Part shown: one piece after another, positions 44,842 to 56,568 of the stretch
Position numbering within the stretch: the stretch's first letter is position 1
Layout of the letters: the number at the start of each line of letters is the position of its first letter
DNA from: Chiua virens
Lineage: Eukaryota > Basidiomycota > Agaricomycetes > Boletales > Boletaceae
DNA length: 64,000 nucleotides
Direction: 5' to 3'
NCBI GenBank assembly: GCA_019787685.1
Contig: JAHNUO010000006.1
Span: forward strand, 558,001 to 622,000
Translations under genes and position numbers: made by a program
The notes under the pieces: model-generated
Database searches by the model: none
What the model was told of the DNA's origin: nothing
Seen by the model: the letters and a program-made list of their open reading frames with translations, nothing else

Positions 44842-46231
44842 GTGGCCCGTTGTGGCAATCCAAACTTGAAAAGACGTGGTTCTTGCCACAACCTTGACTG
44901 CCGAGCTCTGCTGCCGCACTTACCTCTGGGCTCAGTGGGCTAACTAGTAATATCTGCGTCCATTATCGACCCTGCTAGCACCCGACACAGCGACATTCGT
45001 CGTCCCGTATCACAAAGGACTGGATTAAGGTGAGATAGTGCAACGGCGGATGGCTCGAATGACAGTAGACGGGATTGATCGAGATGACAAGGCATGAAGG
45101 GCAGACTTCAAGCTTCAATACTCAAGTACTGAACGTTCCTTCGGAACCTTACTATGTACAACGGATCAAGTCAATAACATCATTTATAGTCTAGTCCCGT
45201 AAAAATCTTACTAACAGGGGTAAGTATATCGGTCAACTTGGTGCGCGTCGGTTTGAATTAATAATATCATTGATATCATTTAAGGAACGATCTCTGATTG
45301 TACCTGGCCTGGTTGCAAGGAGCCTGAGTCAGGGCTTCCATGGTGGCGATAACACTTTCGCAACGCTCTTTTACTCGTCAACATGCGTAACTCGACGTTT
45401 GAAAGTGTAGCATTCGTGTGCACGTGAGATCTAATAAATACATTCACTATCATATGCGTAGTGAGTACCCAAACCTTGATTCCTTGATGCAGAGGAAGTC
45501 AGTAAGTACTGATGAGTCCACAGCTTTGAGGCTATGCCGATTTCGCTCGCGATCAGTTGAAAGGGGTCGAAGCATTACTAGTAGGTTGCGCTATTGATGT
45601 CCCTGAGGATGTCTGGTTTGCAAGTACATTATTCTAGAGTTCTTGATGGACTCCACCCACCGAAACAGTTATCCGCTTAGAGTTCGCGACATAGGCCAAA
45701 CGGCGGTGATCTTCTAAGCTGAAAACTGTAGCGCAGAAGATTCCAACACCACTAGCACACACTAATGTACTAGTATATGCGCCCACCTGATGGGCGCTTT
45801 GTTAGGAATCGGTCTCTAGGCCCCCGATCATTATGTGACCCTCAAGGTCAGTGCTCAAGTCTCTTCTCACTAGAAAACGATGCAGCCTCATAAATGAAGT
45901 AGCTCGAGTACTGCCATTTGCAGTCTAAGCGAATTGTGTAAAGGGGAGGAACTTCATCGCCCCACACGCATTTCCAACGACATTTTTAATCAGCTACTAG
46001 GTGCTGTAATGATATCTTTTTCGGCTCCAGCTGCGCAGCCTACTCGCGATATGGTTCTTGGCAGGTCGCATTGAGTGCAAGGAAGGGGAGATTGTCCAGA
46101 TCGAACAGCCCCACAATGTGCCCTACGATCCGGTGTGGTTGCTGATCCGAGAGCATAAAGGCCAAAAATCCAAAAGAATCCTTCTCTTCCAAGTTCGCTC
46201 TCCCCTCGTTCTATTAGGAAGCCTTTCAACT

Positions 46232-47148
46232 ATGAGCGCGATCCCAACAGTCCGCCGAGGTCTCCTTGGTGAGTGATGTCAACCTGAAAGCAACAGCTTC
46301 CCGACGCACGCTCTCTCCAGGAATGGTTGTACTTTTCTCGGTGATTGTGCTGGCTGCCTCCGCCCGCTTGCTTTCACAAGTACAAGAACATGGAGGGATT
46401 ACGACTACTTTCAGCATTCTTGGGGTTGCCGCCGCTACGACATCCGTGGTATCTTTGCTTGTCATGTTAGTAGCTACGAAGAGCAGCACCTCCTTAGGAC
46501 TGACACATCAAAATTGTTAGGCTTATTGTGGACGTCATTCGTCCCGGTTCCTTTGTTTGCATGATCGCTATCGAAGTGACATGGTTGTGTAAGTTTATCT
46601 ACGTATTCACATTGCAAATCTTTGCCTATGGCTGTTACAGTCGTTCTTTGCTGCCTCTGGGTGGGCACTGGGACCGAAACATATCTCAATTACGTCGCCA
46701 TCTTTCCACTTGGCTGCGACATGAATTACTATTTGAACTGTACGCATGCTATGTATGCATACAGCGCTGTCCTTGACCATCCTGTTTTAGCCATGCATTA
46801 TGGATGGTGCCGAAACACCCAAGCAATCGAAGTGTTTTCATTTCTGAGCTTCATTACAAGTGAGCCTTTTCTCGCGTCTTTTTCTTCCGCTTATTCTGAG
46901 CCGTTCCTCAAGTTTGCCTCTACGTCGTTCCATTATGCATCGCGGCTGTGGCTGCCTCAATGCGCGGTCAGAGTGTCTGGCTGTCAACCATCAGGGAGGC
47001 CTATGGTCCGCTGTCGGAGCTGGACTCGATGCAATATCCCATGAAGGTGTACAACGTCTCAGTACGACCTCCACCGCCGGCGTATCACATTGGAGTGCCA
47101 TTGCAAACACTATACCCAGGTGGTCTTCCGGGTAAATTTATGGTGTAA
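46232..47148 (+). CDS. MARVEL-like four-span integral membrane protein
   Basis: Five exons joined by short introns, with the donors at about 46273, 46463, 46589 and 46860. Exon 1 gives MSAIPTVRRGLLG. Exon 2 begins with a hydrophobic segment (MVVLFSVIVLAASARLL) and ends with a second (FSILGVAAATTSVVSLLVML). Exon 3 carries CMIAIEVTWL, which continues across an intron as FVLCCLWVGTG to form the third span. The last exon opens with the fourth (ICLYVVPLCIAAVAASM) and leads to a Pro-rich cytosolic tail (VSVRPPPPAYHIGVPLQ) ending at TAA 47146-47148. The lumenal loop between spans 3 and 4 has several Cys (GCDMNYYLNCTHAMYAYSAV), as in many fungal tetraspan MARVEL-type proteins of unknown role in plasma membrane or vesicles. 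The assignment is from topology and pattern, not from a specific motif. Confidence 0.65.
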
Positions 47149-47558
47149 CTTATGTCCCGTATTCCGTATGTAAATTATTAGTTGTATACGATAGAAAAAT
47201 ATTTTTCTCGAACTCGGCGCTGCTGCGCCACTGTCGGAGTTTCGGGAACAACCGGTATTGTGAAGGCGGGTCTACGTCGGTGTGGATTGCGTCAACGTCT
47301 CCCCAGTTTGAGCGGAACTCGTTGTTCAGTTCGACGCCAACATAGTTCTCGTCGTCGTCGTCGCCGGTGGTGTTTACACGAGCTCATCGCCACCTTCATC
47401 GCACTCCTTGCGTTCTATTTGAGGGCTTTTTCACACGCTTTTCCACTAATTCATCCTTGTTTCGCAAGCAACGCAGGTGGGCAAATTTTCTCTCTGAAAG
47501 ACGACAACATATCTCGGGACTTATCGTACTCACTGGCATACCAGTTTGACTCGCAACA
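47149..47558. other. Leader region of the G-beta gene
   Basis: About 410 bp. The open frames here are Arg- and Ser-rich and unlike proteins; TCGTCGTCG-type repeats occur near 47350. Probably the promoter and 5' UTR of the G-beta gene. Confidence 0.4.
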
Positions 47559-48832
47559 ATGGCCCAACCTCAGGGTGACATCCAAGAACGGATTGCCGCG
47601 GCACGTCGTGAAGCAGAGGTCTTGAAAGAGAAAATCCGTGCGAGCAGGGAGGCTTCCGCTGATACTAGCTGTGCGCCTTCTCCCCTTTCCATTTATCCCT
47701 CTCAAAGGCCCACACACTGACCCTGTTTACCCTTAGTGCGTGCGATGGCTGCTGAGGTCGACACTCTCCCCCGGATCGTGATGCGACCTCGACGTGCACT
47801 CAAGGGGCACCTTGCAAAGATTTACGCTATGCACTGGGCTGCAGATCGACGACATCTCGTCTCAGCCTCACAGGACGGCAAGTTAATCGTCTGGGACGCT
47901 TATACCACCAACAAGGTCCACGCAATCCCCCTTCGGTCAAGTTGGGTTATGACCTGCGCATACTCGCCGTCCGGAAACTTCGTTGCCTGTGGTGGTCTGG
48001 ACAACATCTGTTCTATATACAATCTCAACAGTCGGGAAGCAAACGGCGTCAGAGGCGCTCGCGAATTGAGTGCTCACTCTGGTTACCTTAGTTGCTGCAG
48101 GTTCATCAATGACCGGCAAATAGTCACCAGCTCTGGTGACATGACGTGTATGCTTTGGGACATCGAAGCAGGTGTCCGAGTTGTCGAGTTTAGCGATCAT
48201 ACGGGTGATGTCATGAGGTAAATACCTTCAATGCGTCCTTTCCGTCGTCTCACCACCCCCTTCCAGCTTATCGCTTGGACCAAACCAAAACGTATTCGTC
48301 TCTGGCGCTTGTGATGCCACCGCCAAGCTTTGGGATATACGTAGTGGTCGCGCCACACAAACCTTTACCGGTCATGAATCTGATATCAACGCCGTCCAGT
48401 ATGTCTACGTGATTTCGAGGTTCCTTTTATTCCTGAATCCAGTTCACTAGATTTTTCCCCAACGGTGACGCATTTGCTACCGGTTCCGACGATGCTTCTT
48501 GCCGGCTGTTCGACATCCGAGCGGATCGGGAGCTGAACAGCTTCACTCATGACAATATCCTTTGTGGCATCACTTCAGTCGCATTTTCAATTTCGGGTCG
48601 TATCCTTTTCGGGGGATACGATGACTGGACCTGCAATGTCTGGGATACGTTGAGAGGCGAGCGTGTGGGAGTTTTGACTGGGCACGAGAACCGGGTCAGT
48701 TGTTTGGGCGTGTCGGTTGATGGCATGGCCCTTTGTACAGGCAGTTGGGATAGCACACTTCGAGTGAGTCATTGGACAATATTCTAAACTTAAATCAGTG
48801 ACTGACCCATTTGTCTTCAGGTCTGGGCATGA
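47559..48832 (+). CDS. Heterotrimeric G protein beta subunit (WD40 propeller)
   Basis: Partner of G-alpha and G-gamma at the plasma membrane; in fungi it controls mating, development and cAMP/MAPK signalling. ATG 47559 starts [20 protein letters not shown], the amphipathic helix that pairs with G-gamma. Seven WD repeats follow: [40 protein letters not shown], the [16 protein letters not shown] blade, [27 protein letters not shown] and WDSTLRVWA at the C-terminus. The final two residues come from a tiny last exon (GTCTGGGCATGA, 48821-48832). About 350 aa, as usual. The introns are 50-70 nt. High similarity to the canonical Gbeta1-type subunit rather than to RACK1-like proteins. Confidence 0.95.
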
Positions 48833-49346
48833 TGAAAATTGGACTGAAATTCTTGTTTTTTCACGACGCTCCTTCTCCGTTTCTATTTAGTCTCCGGTTT
48901 TCGTCTCAACTATCTGTCGATTGATATCGTGCCATATTCTGACCCGCCTGCGTTACCTCACAACGCACGCCTCGAGTCGATCCTTCCAGGCCATTTGCAT
49001 GTCTCTTTTATAGGCATGCATCCATACGTTGCTTTGGCACATATTTTGTCTTCTTATGGGGTCGTCTGCTGACCCAATTTCTTTCTGTGGGCTTTCCACT
49101 TGCTACCATCATGTGCATATTACGTCGAGATTCAATCCATCTTTTTCTAACGGTTTTTAATGGTCTTGATGGTGCAATTAGTAAATAGTATCGGTCCAGT
49201 TCTTGAATAGACCTTGTCGCCTGGTGTGATACGTAATGTTCTCTAGTTAAAAGACTCGTCGCGTGGTACTGACATGGGGTGTTACTTATTCACCCTCATA
49301 CCAACTTCAACAATCATCCATTAACGGACTTGACACTGTCATATTC
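48833..49346. other. Intergenic between G-beta and golgin
   Basis: About 510 bp, T-rich after the G-beta stop. No gene recognised. Confidence 0.4.
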
Positions 49347-52300
49347 ATGTCTCAGGTCGAGGACGATCGAGCCGCGAAGGCTGCCAGAGCAAAGGCAATG
49401 GTACGCGTCTCGCCAGACCCCACACTTTGTCTTCAATTTCACCTTTCCGCAGCTCAAGAAACGGCAGAAGACCGCTGTCGCCGGTTCTCGTAGCGCATCG
49501 TTAGCTAGTCCCCCGCCGTCTCGCTCTTATACCCCCGTTCCGGGGCCAGCAGAAGATGGCAAACGCGAACGGGACATTAATGACTTGTACGTCCCCATTG
49601 TCATGGCATTGTGATGTCTCCGAACAGTGGATGCTTTTCACAGATTTAACGCCAATGACGCCGATGCCAATTGGATCGAGTCGTTACCCAGAGCTGAAGT
49701 TCCAGACGTGAATGTCATCGTCCAACCCAAACCCCAGAGCCCGGGGCGTTTGCCGAGGTCTCCGCCACCCCTTCAAGAGCGTGTGGGCACGCCGGCGTCA
49801 CCTTCACCGCCTGTGGCAACGCTCGCCAACCCACCGGTCCTCGATGACCTTCATACCCAGTTAGCGGAACAACGTCAGATCATAGCATCTCTACAGAGTC
49901 AGAACTCTACGCTTCGAACTTCTCTGAGCCGTCTCGACGAAATTCAAACCGGTGAGCAGTTCGTTTCTCATCTCTTTGTCCTTCTAATGGCATGTGAGAT
50001 CAGATGCTCGAGACAAGACCCAAACTCTTGTAGGAGAACGTGCTCGCTACAAAGCTCTCGAAAATGAGCTTGCACAAGCGATGGAATCTCAGTCTCGTCG
50101 TCACACGTCGTCTCGAAGAGCTCTCTCGAGAAAAGTCGCGTCTAGAGAATCTACACAGCGCTGCTCAGACCAAAACTGGCGACTTGGAAGCCAGTCGACT
50201 CGAATTAGACCGAAGATTGAGTGACGCGAGTCAGAAGGTCGACTCTCTGCAGCATGGTATGTCACATTTCTTACGAAGATGAACCTGCATTGTGACACGA
50301 TGTTAGACTTAGAACGTTTGGCCTTGGACTTGAGGTCGGCACGGCAGGAAGTCCACGACTCCCGTGCTCACTCGACCGAGGTGGAACAGGAACTCTCCGC
50401 AGCTCGTGGTCAGATTGAGGAACTACGAGCGAATGCTGTTGCGAACGCACAAGAATGGCAAGAGCAGGATCACAGTCGCCAACAGACCATCTCTCTTCTG
50501 GTGTCTGAGAAAGCCTCACTAACAGCCTCGCTCCAGCGATTGGAAGAGATCGAGATAGGTATAGTTACTCCTGGTATACGCGGACATTGCTGATATTGTT
50601 TTGCAGAGTTCCAGGAAAGGGAGAATTCACACCTTGCTGAGCAGGCGAAGACCGGCCACCTGACCAAGAGGGTCCAGGAACTCGAAGCCACTACTAGGAC
50701 ACAGGGAAGTGAACTCCAACAAGCCTTCTCTCGCGAGAAAGAGTTGTTGGAACGTGTCAGAGATCAGGTCGGTGTGTCGTGTCACTTCTTGACTGCGAAT
50801 GACCTATGACATGCATGTAGGAACGTGAAATCCAACTCAGGAAAGTTGAACTCGAGGAAGTACAAGCTGCTTCCAATCAACATCAGCAACGCGTCCGCGA
50901 GTTGGAGGAGCAAATTGAGACTGATGATAGAGCAGACAAACTGGAGATCTCTCTCAAGAACACTCAGGATCGTGCTGACGAACTCGAGTTCCAGTTCAAC
51001 AAAATACAGCAGGTGTGTTCATGACACGATTGTTTCTCATACTGCACAGACAACTAATATCGCTCTCCAGTCACACGCAACCATCAAGACCGAGAAAGTC
51101 AACCTAGAATCACAACTTCGCTTGAAAACCGAGAGCGAGGCGGACTGGAAGGCCAGACATACTAGCCTCGAAGCTGACCATGCTATGCTACAGGGTCATC
51201 TGAAGTCCGCCAGTAGCCGCCGTGATACACTGCTGGAGGAACGTGCCTCGTTACAAGTCCCAAGTAGAGTTCAACCAAAGCTGCCGTCAAACAGCTTCAA
51301 CAAAAGCTTGGGGAGCTGGCTTCCGACGTCACGTCGAGCGACAGGACCCTCCAGAACACCCAAGGCGAACTGCGTACTGCCCTTCGTCGTGCGGAAGGGT
51401 CCGAGAAGACACAAAAGGACCTACAAGCTGAGGGGACGAGGCTTATGCAGTCTTTGGAGGAGATGCGACCCAAAATCGTCGAGTTGACATCTGTCAAAGT
51501 GGAGCTGATGGAACAGATAGAGAAGTTGGAGCACGAGAAGAGGTCTCGCGATACACTCATCTCCAGGCTCGAAATAGCGCTCAGCGAAGGTACGGAACGA
51601 GAGGCGGAGGCGGCCAAGTTGCGGAAGGAGTCGGATATGCTTCGAGAGAAGGACAAGCATTCACTACAGCAAAGCGTTGCGGACCTACAGCGAGGCTACT
51701 CCTTGCTCGAGGCTGAGCTTCAGTCTGCACAAGCGACTGTGAAAACATTCGAAACGGAACGGACCCGGATGCGCCAGACAGAAGTGCGCCAAGCAGATCT
51801 CGGCAACCGGATGACCGCAGAAGCACGGCGGAGGGAAGAGGAAATATCCCAACTCGAGTCCGTGCTCGCATCCTCGCGCAAGAACGAAGCCGATCAAAGC
51901 CAGCTCATCGTGCATTACCGCACGGAGATCGAGGTACTCCAAAGCGAGCTGGTGGCCAAGGAAGAAGAGCTGGAGAGCGTTCAAAAGACGCCGTCCGCAC
52001 CTGAAGATGGCCTCCGGTCGCTGGACGACGAGATGCTGAGCGCCCTAAAGCAACAACACGCCATTGAGCTCTCGTCTTCGCAGTCTCAGATACGGGCACT
52101 GGAGACCGCCGTCTTCGAGGCGCAGGACAAGGCGCACCGGTTCCAACGACAGATCCACATCCTCGAAGACCAGCTCGCGCCGCGTTCCGTGTCGAGGGCA
52201 ACAGCAAGACCGTTTTCTCCCGGCGGACGACCTTCCAGTCGGACGAGCAACGACTATGCGGCGTGGATCGTTGACCGCCAAGTCGAGCAGTCTTGTGCCG

Positions 52301-52552
52301 TCCACACGATCCGTCTTCGACGTCGGACTTTCGCCGGAAACACGTCACAAGCGTCAAGTCAGCCTGAGCATGCTGAAAGCCCGGATCGAAAGTGAAGCGG
52401 CTGCGCATAGACACACGCCTCCACCGAGGGGGCTATCCCCAGTCCCGGATGCACTCTCGGACGTTGACTCTCACTCTCATCGGCCCCAGTTTATGGACGA
52501 ATCGCATATCTTTTGGTGTCACTCGTGTCGCGGAGAGTTGGTTATCCTATGA
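49347..52552 (+). CDS. Golgin, GM130/BUG1-like coiled-coil protein
   Basis: Probably a Golgi-tethering coiled-coil protein. The start MSQVEDDRAAKAARAKAM is spliced to LKKRQKTAV, giving a short basic helix like the N-terminal AAKKKLREYQQR motif of GM130. A Pro/Ser-rich segment follows. From about 49.86 kb to 52.15 kb almost continuous heptad coiled coil is seen (QLAEQRQIIASLQSQNSTL and LERVRDQEREIQLRKVELEE are examples), interrupted by about nine short introns. The C-terminus has HKRQVSLSMLKARIESEA and ends ESHIFWCHSCRGELVIL. Between 52.1 and 52.39 kb the frame must shift by one nucleotide; a GTTCCG...TTCCAG intron (about 52182-52235) would do it but its donor is poor. About 900 aa. The golgin label is by N-terminal motif and overall architecture; other tethers are possible. 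Confidence 0.6.
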
Positions 52553-52709
52553 TACCCCCTACTTAGTACCATGGTTATTTTTTTTTCGACGACACTGACT
52601 GGAATTCATTATTTAACGTGAATTAAAGTATATATGACTGGTTGAATGCAAAGGTAATGGATGAAGATCAGTTAGCTACCATGGATATAAACCAAAAGAA
52701 AATGACAAA

Positions 52710-55700
52710 TCAAGGCAGGGAATCCTTCAATGACCGGACACTCCTCACTCGGTGCATCAACACCTGGAGGCATTCAAAATGAGCTTCACCCCAAAGTGCA
52801 CGAAGTGACTTGCGTACCTCGACCTCCTGAGGCTGCAGTGTACCCTTCTTCCGCTCCTCCTCTACCCCCTTTTCGATGCTCTCCAAAATATCACGGATAA
52901 GCTCGCAATAGTCGACGCCGAAGAAGTTGGTCAACTTGGCGGCTTTCCGTCGGCGATCCTCGAACCGCGACGTCTGGACAGGTACGCAAAACTCGGACGA
53001 CAGTGACATCATGGATGCGTTCGACGGAAGCGAGTACCGTCGTTCTGACTTGAAGGACGGTGCGTTCGACGCGCGGCGAGGGTTCCCTTTGACTTCCTCC
53101 TCCGCGGGCGAGTCGTCAGTTTCTGCATGAAGCCAACGATGAAGCTCGACGAGCGACTTGCGATCGTCCTGGTAAGATGATGAGCGCATGTAAACAGGCC
53201 AAACCGGCAAACGACATACCCGGTCAATGATATCCACCAAGGAATTCAAAGAGTGCTGATAATTGAGATAGACTGTGGATTGTGCCAACACTTCTTGGAA
53301 CCCTGACAATGATTCCGGCAGTGAATCAGCGAATGAGCGTGCGAACGAGGAAGGGGTGGATGGATCGTGTTCATGAGGAAGTAGACATCTCGAAGAATCC
53401 GATGGACCCCGACGGTGAGTAGTCTTACCAACGTAGGCAGATTGGTTCAGGTTACGCGAGCAGGAAGGGATATCGAGGGTCAAGACGTAGGGATTGAGAC
53501 TCGTAGGGGACGCCGGTTGGGAAGCTGCTGTCGTTGGGCGATTCGGGAGAGTATGGAAAAGCGTCTGGGGTGGTGGGGTACCGAATACCTGATCATCGAG
53601 TCAATAACGTTACGCAAAGAAAAAGACCTGCGCGCACTCTTTCCATTTTCTGCGCCCGACGAACGTTGAGCGCCTTTGTCTTCTCGTCCAACTCCTCTTT
53701 GCCACGGTCAAACTCATCCTCGACATTCTTGTCCCCACGAAGCCAAGGCTCGAAGTTGGGCTCCTCGGGATCTGCAGTAGGGGGCAATGGAGGACCGAAT
53801 ACGTTGCTGTTGACAACCTCTGGCGGAACGCGCGAGCCCAAGAACCGATGGAGCCTTGCCAACCTCTCTCGCTTCCGTCGCTTCTCGACCTCTGCTTGCA
53901 CCTCAGGGTCAAGCGACTCAACGAGCGAAGGCGTCGAATTGCTCTGGTATAACCGTCGATCCTTGCAGTGTGGAGCGAGGAAGGTCAAACTCGGTGTATC
54001 ATCCTCACGCATGTCCTCGTCCGACAGATCGATAAACGATCTCGTCGATGCAGCGTCCGACGTATCCGGGAGAGCATGCCTACGCCCACCACGGACGTCT
54101 TTGGGTGAATGTCCCATCCTGCTCGTCATCGACGAATAGCGTGAACGAACCCGACGCAGCCGTCAACGGAATCGAGTGTCTACGACCATCTGGAGCCCAG
54201 AGCTCGTTGGTCTGCCATGGCGTTGACGGCTCCGTTTTCATACCAGACGCCTTAACGGACACCGAGACAGACACAGCATGCCGGTGATTTTTTTGCTTCG
54301 ACAACAAGGCCGCCAGCGACGGCGAATGCAACTTCTTTGATGAGCGAGGCTCCTCTACGTCCGCTACCGGTTCCTCCGTACCCGGCATCCTACCAAACAC
54401 GCGAGCGAGCTTGCGGTTCCGCCGAATACGATCCGCTCGCTCATTCGCATCGAGCTCGTTGGTCGTCGGAGGAAGTGACCGTAGGTGACGAACAGGATGC
54501 GGCGACGAAGACATAGAACGCTTCTGTTCCTTGAATTTCCTGCCACGCTCATTCTCAGAAGCCAACTTTGACGCTGTGGGAACGGGTGTTCTGTCGGCGA
54601 CATCCTGGAGGGGACTAGGTGGCGGTGCAAATTCCAGTGGCGAGCAGGGAGAAGAAGGTCCCGAAAATGGCTGCGGCCATGTGGGAGTAAGACGACGTTC
54701 GACGGAGGGGCTGGGAGGGGCAAACATCATGGCTGAAAGTGCAGTAGACGTCGAGGATGGGGGAGAGTGGGGATACACCGGCGATGGTTGGTGCACGTTG
54801 AGACTCGTGGGACTCGGTGGAGCAAATTTCATGCTCGCGAGCGAGGACGACGAATGATTACGACGCGAAACAGAGTAAAGACTGGAACGGTGAGGAATCT
54901 TGATTGATTCAGGTCGGCGACGAGAGGAAGACATTCGCGAAGAGACAGGCTGGAAATTCCAAAAAACCGAATCGTCGACCATAGATGGGGACTGAAAATC
55001 GATAAAAGATAGATAGTCGTGGGTGGCAACTTCGTTAAGAGGCTGTGATTCTGATGAAGAATTATGATGCATGGTAATGGAAGGTAAAGACAGGTGGGGT
55101 AGAGGATGCACCGCAAGACGAGGCGGTGTGGGAGTCGGCGTTGGGTCGCGAGTCAGGTCTGACTCGGAGTAGGATGAATATGAGTACGTCGAAGCGGTTT
55201 CAGACGGCTCGGCGTTTGATCTTTGTTGTAAAGCGTAAAGGTACGACGTCCCGGGCCTTGATGACAACTGTCGCGAAGGTGAGATTGACTCGGCATAGCA
55301 AGAACAGAAGCACATACAGCGGTGGCTGTATCGCTGTCACCAATCGTGTACGCTGACTTAGGGACAGTCTGGGTGGGTGCGACAGGTGCCTGCCCTATTT
55401 GTCGATCTAAAGTCACAGCGCGGTAACCCAGACCGCCGCAGCCAGACAAGTTCGGGTTACCTTGCACCGCATCAAAGTCACCACTTTCGGCACGGTCGTT
55501 ACGGCGATCCATGTCATAACGTTTTAATCCACTCGCGGAACCGGAGAAGAGGTTTAAGCTGTCGCGTCCCATCCAGAGTATCTTTTCGACCTTGTTGAGC
55601 GCGCTGGCCGGACGAGGAGACGGCTCGACAAGACTCGGTCGTCCTCGGGTGTCAACGGAACATCGCGACGCGTCAGCTCCAGGCTCATTTGGGAATGTCC

Positions 55701-56257
55701 TGTCAGCCTGTTTAGGAGTCGTAATTTCGTCTAAGAGAAAGTGTGTGAGTGACAAGTAGGTCCATGATGGGTGTGAGACAGGGGATACCGATATGACTGG
55801 GCGGAGGGGTATTAATAGCTCTCAAAACCGGGGTGGGATTGATATACGGATTTGGGGTTACTGGACGGGAGGGAGCGGACGACGATCCATGGACGGTGGA
55901 CGTCGTGTCTGGCAGGCAGCTCGAGGATGCGAGTGCGTCTGGCCAAGAATCATAGCCTACAGTTGCACTCTTCCTCCGCTGCGCTTCTTTGCTTCGCGTC
56001 GTGGGAATTGGCTCCTGTTCACGTTTCCGCCCGCCCTGGGCGTTTCGCGGTGGGGGCGGGGGCAGGCTGATAGGAAAACCCGCAGGGAGTGTAGGCTGAA
56101 ACGTGCTTGTCGGCGAGCTGGTGCTACGACGCGTGAGCTCATCATGTTCGAGCAAAGCCTCGAGGTTCGGCGAGATTTGGAGCGCATGGAGTGTTCTTGA
56201 AGCGACGCCCGTACGGTCACATACAGGGGATGCGGGACGTGGAGGAGTGGCAGCCAT
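52710..56257 (-). CDS. Ser/Pro-rich protein of unknown function with a helical C-terminal domain
   Basis: I do not recognise the family. ATG 56257 gives MAATPPRPASPVCDRTGVAS. Most of the protein is low-complexity Ser/Pro, with repeated FAPPSP-type units (MKFAPPSPTSLNVH, MMFAPPSPSVERRL, LEFAPPPSPLQDVA at 54.6-54.84 kb). Conserved-looking blocks include ADRIRRNRKLARVFGRMPG, RERLARLHRFLGSRVPP and the C-terminal RRRKAAKLTNFFGVDYCELI followed by RDILESIEKGVEEERKKGTL, a helical segment that looks like a real domain. It ends at 52710-52712. The frame changes near 54.13 kb without a good intron: two frames overlap there for at least 50 nt, so a very short intron or an indel is possible. Length about 1,080 aa. 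Possibly a signalling or polarity adaptor, but that is a guess. Confidence 0.6.
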
Positions 56258-56568
56258 GCAAGCAAGTATGTAGAAGGAAGAAAAAAACGTAGCAAAAGTT
56301 TGAAGTTCGCTTAATTTGAATACTTGTTCAGGGTGCTCCAGCTAATGACAATACCGTAACACCGTCTAGTCATTCTCGCACTTTATCCCCACCCGAACTC
56401 GTCCTCTGCCGGCGGTATTCTTCATTTAACTTGTCAATCAAGCTTACAAGTTCCAGTGTCGATTATCATCCCCAACCGAGAATCCAATAAACTAGTTCTA
56501 CTACTACAATCATTGCAAGATAGACAAGAAAAGAAAAGTCCACAAAACTGACGTGCGATCTGTCTCGA
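56258..56568. other. Intergenic
   Basis: About 310 bp between two minus-strand genes, holding the 3' end of NVJ2 and the promoter region of the Ser/Pro-rich gene. No features seen. Confidence 0.4.

Larger units (their letters stand above)
43266..46231. other. Gene-poor interval with remnants and short repeats
   Basis: About 3 kb. It holds a possible decayed dsRBM-like copy (43926-44010), a 7-bp tandem repeat (44817-44841) and one copy of a 21-bp palindromic repeat (44254-44274). I recognise no intact gene. Nothing resembles a transposase or reverse transcriptase. Confidence 0.4.

Noticed and set aside
47182..47625. 147-codon frame upstream of and overlapping the G-beta start
   Set aside because: Arg/Ser-rich translation of what is most likely the promoter and leader; overlaps the certain G-beta coding start in another frame.
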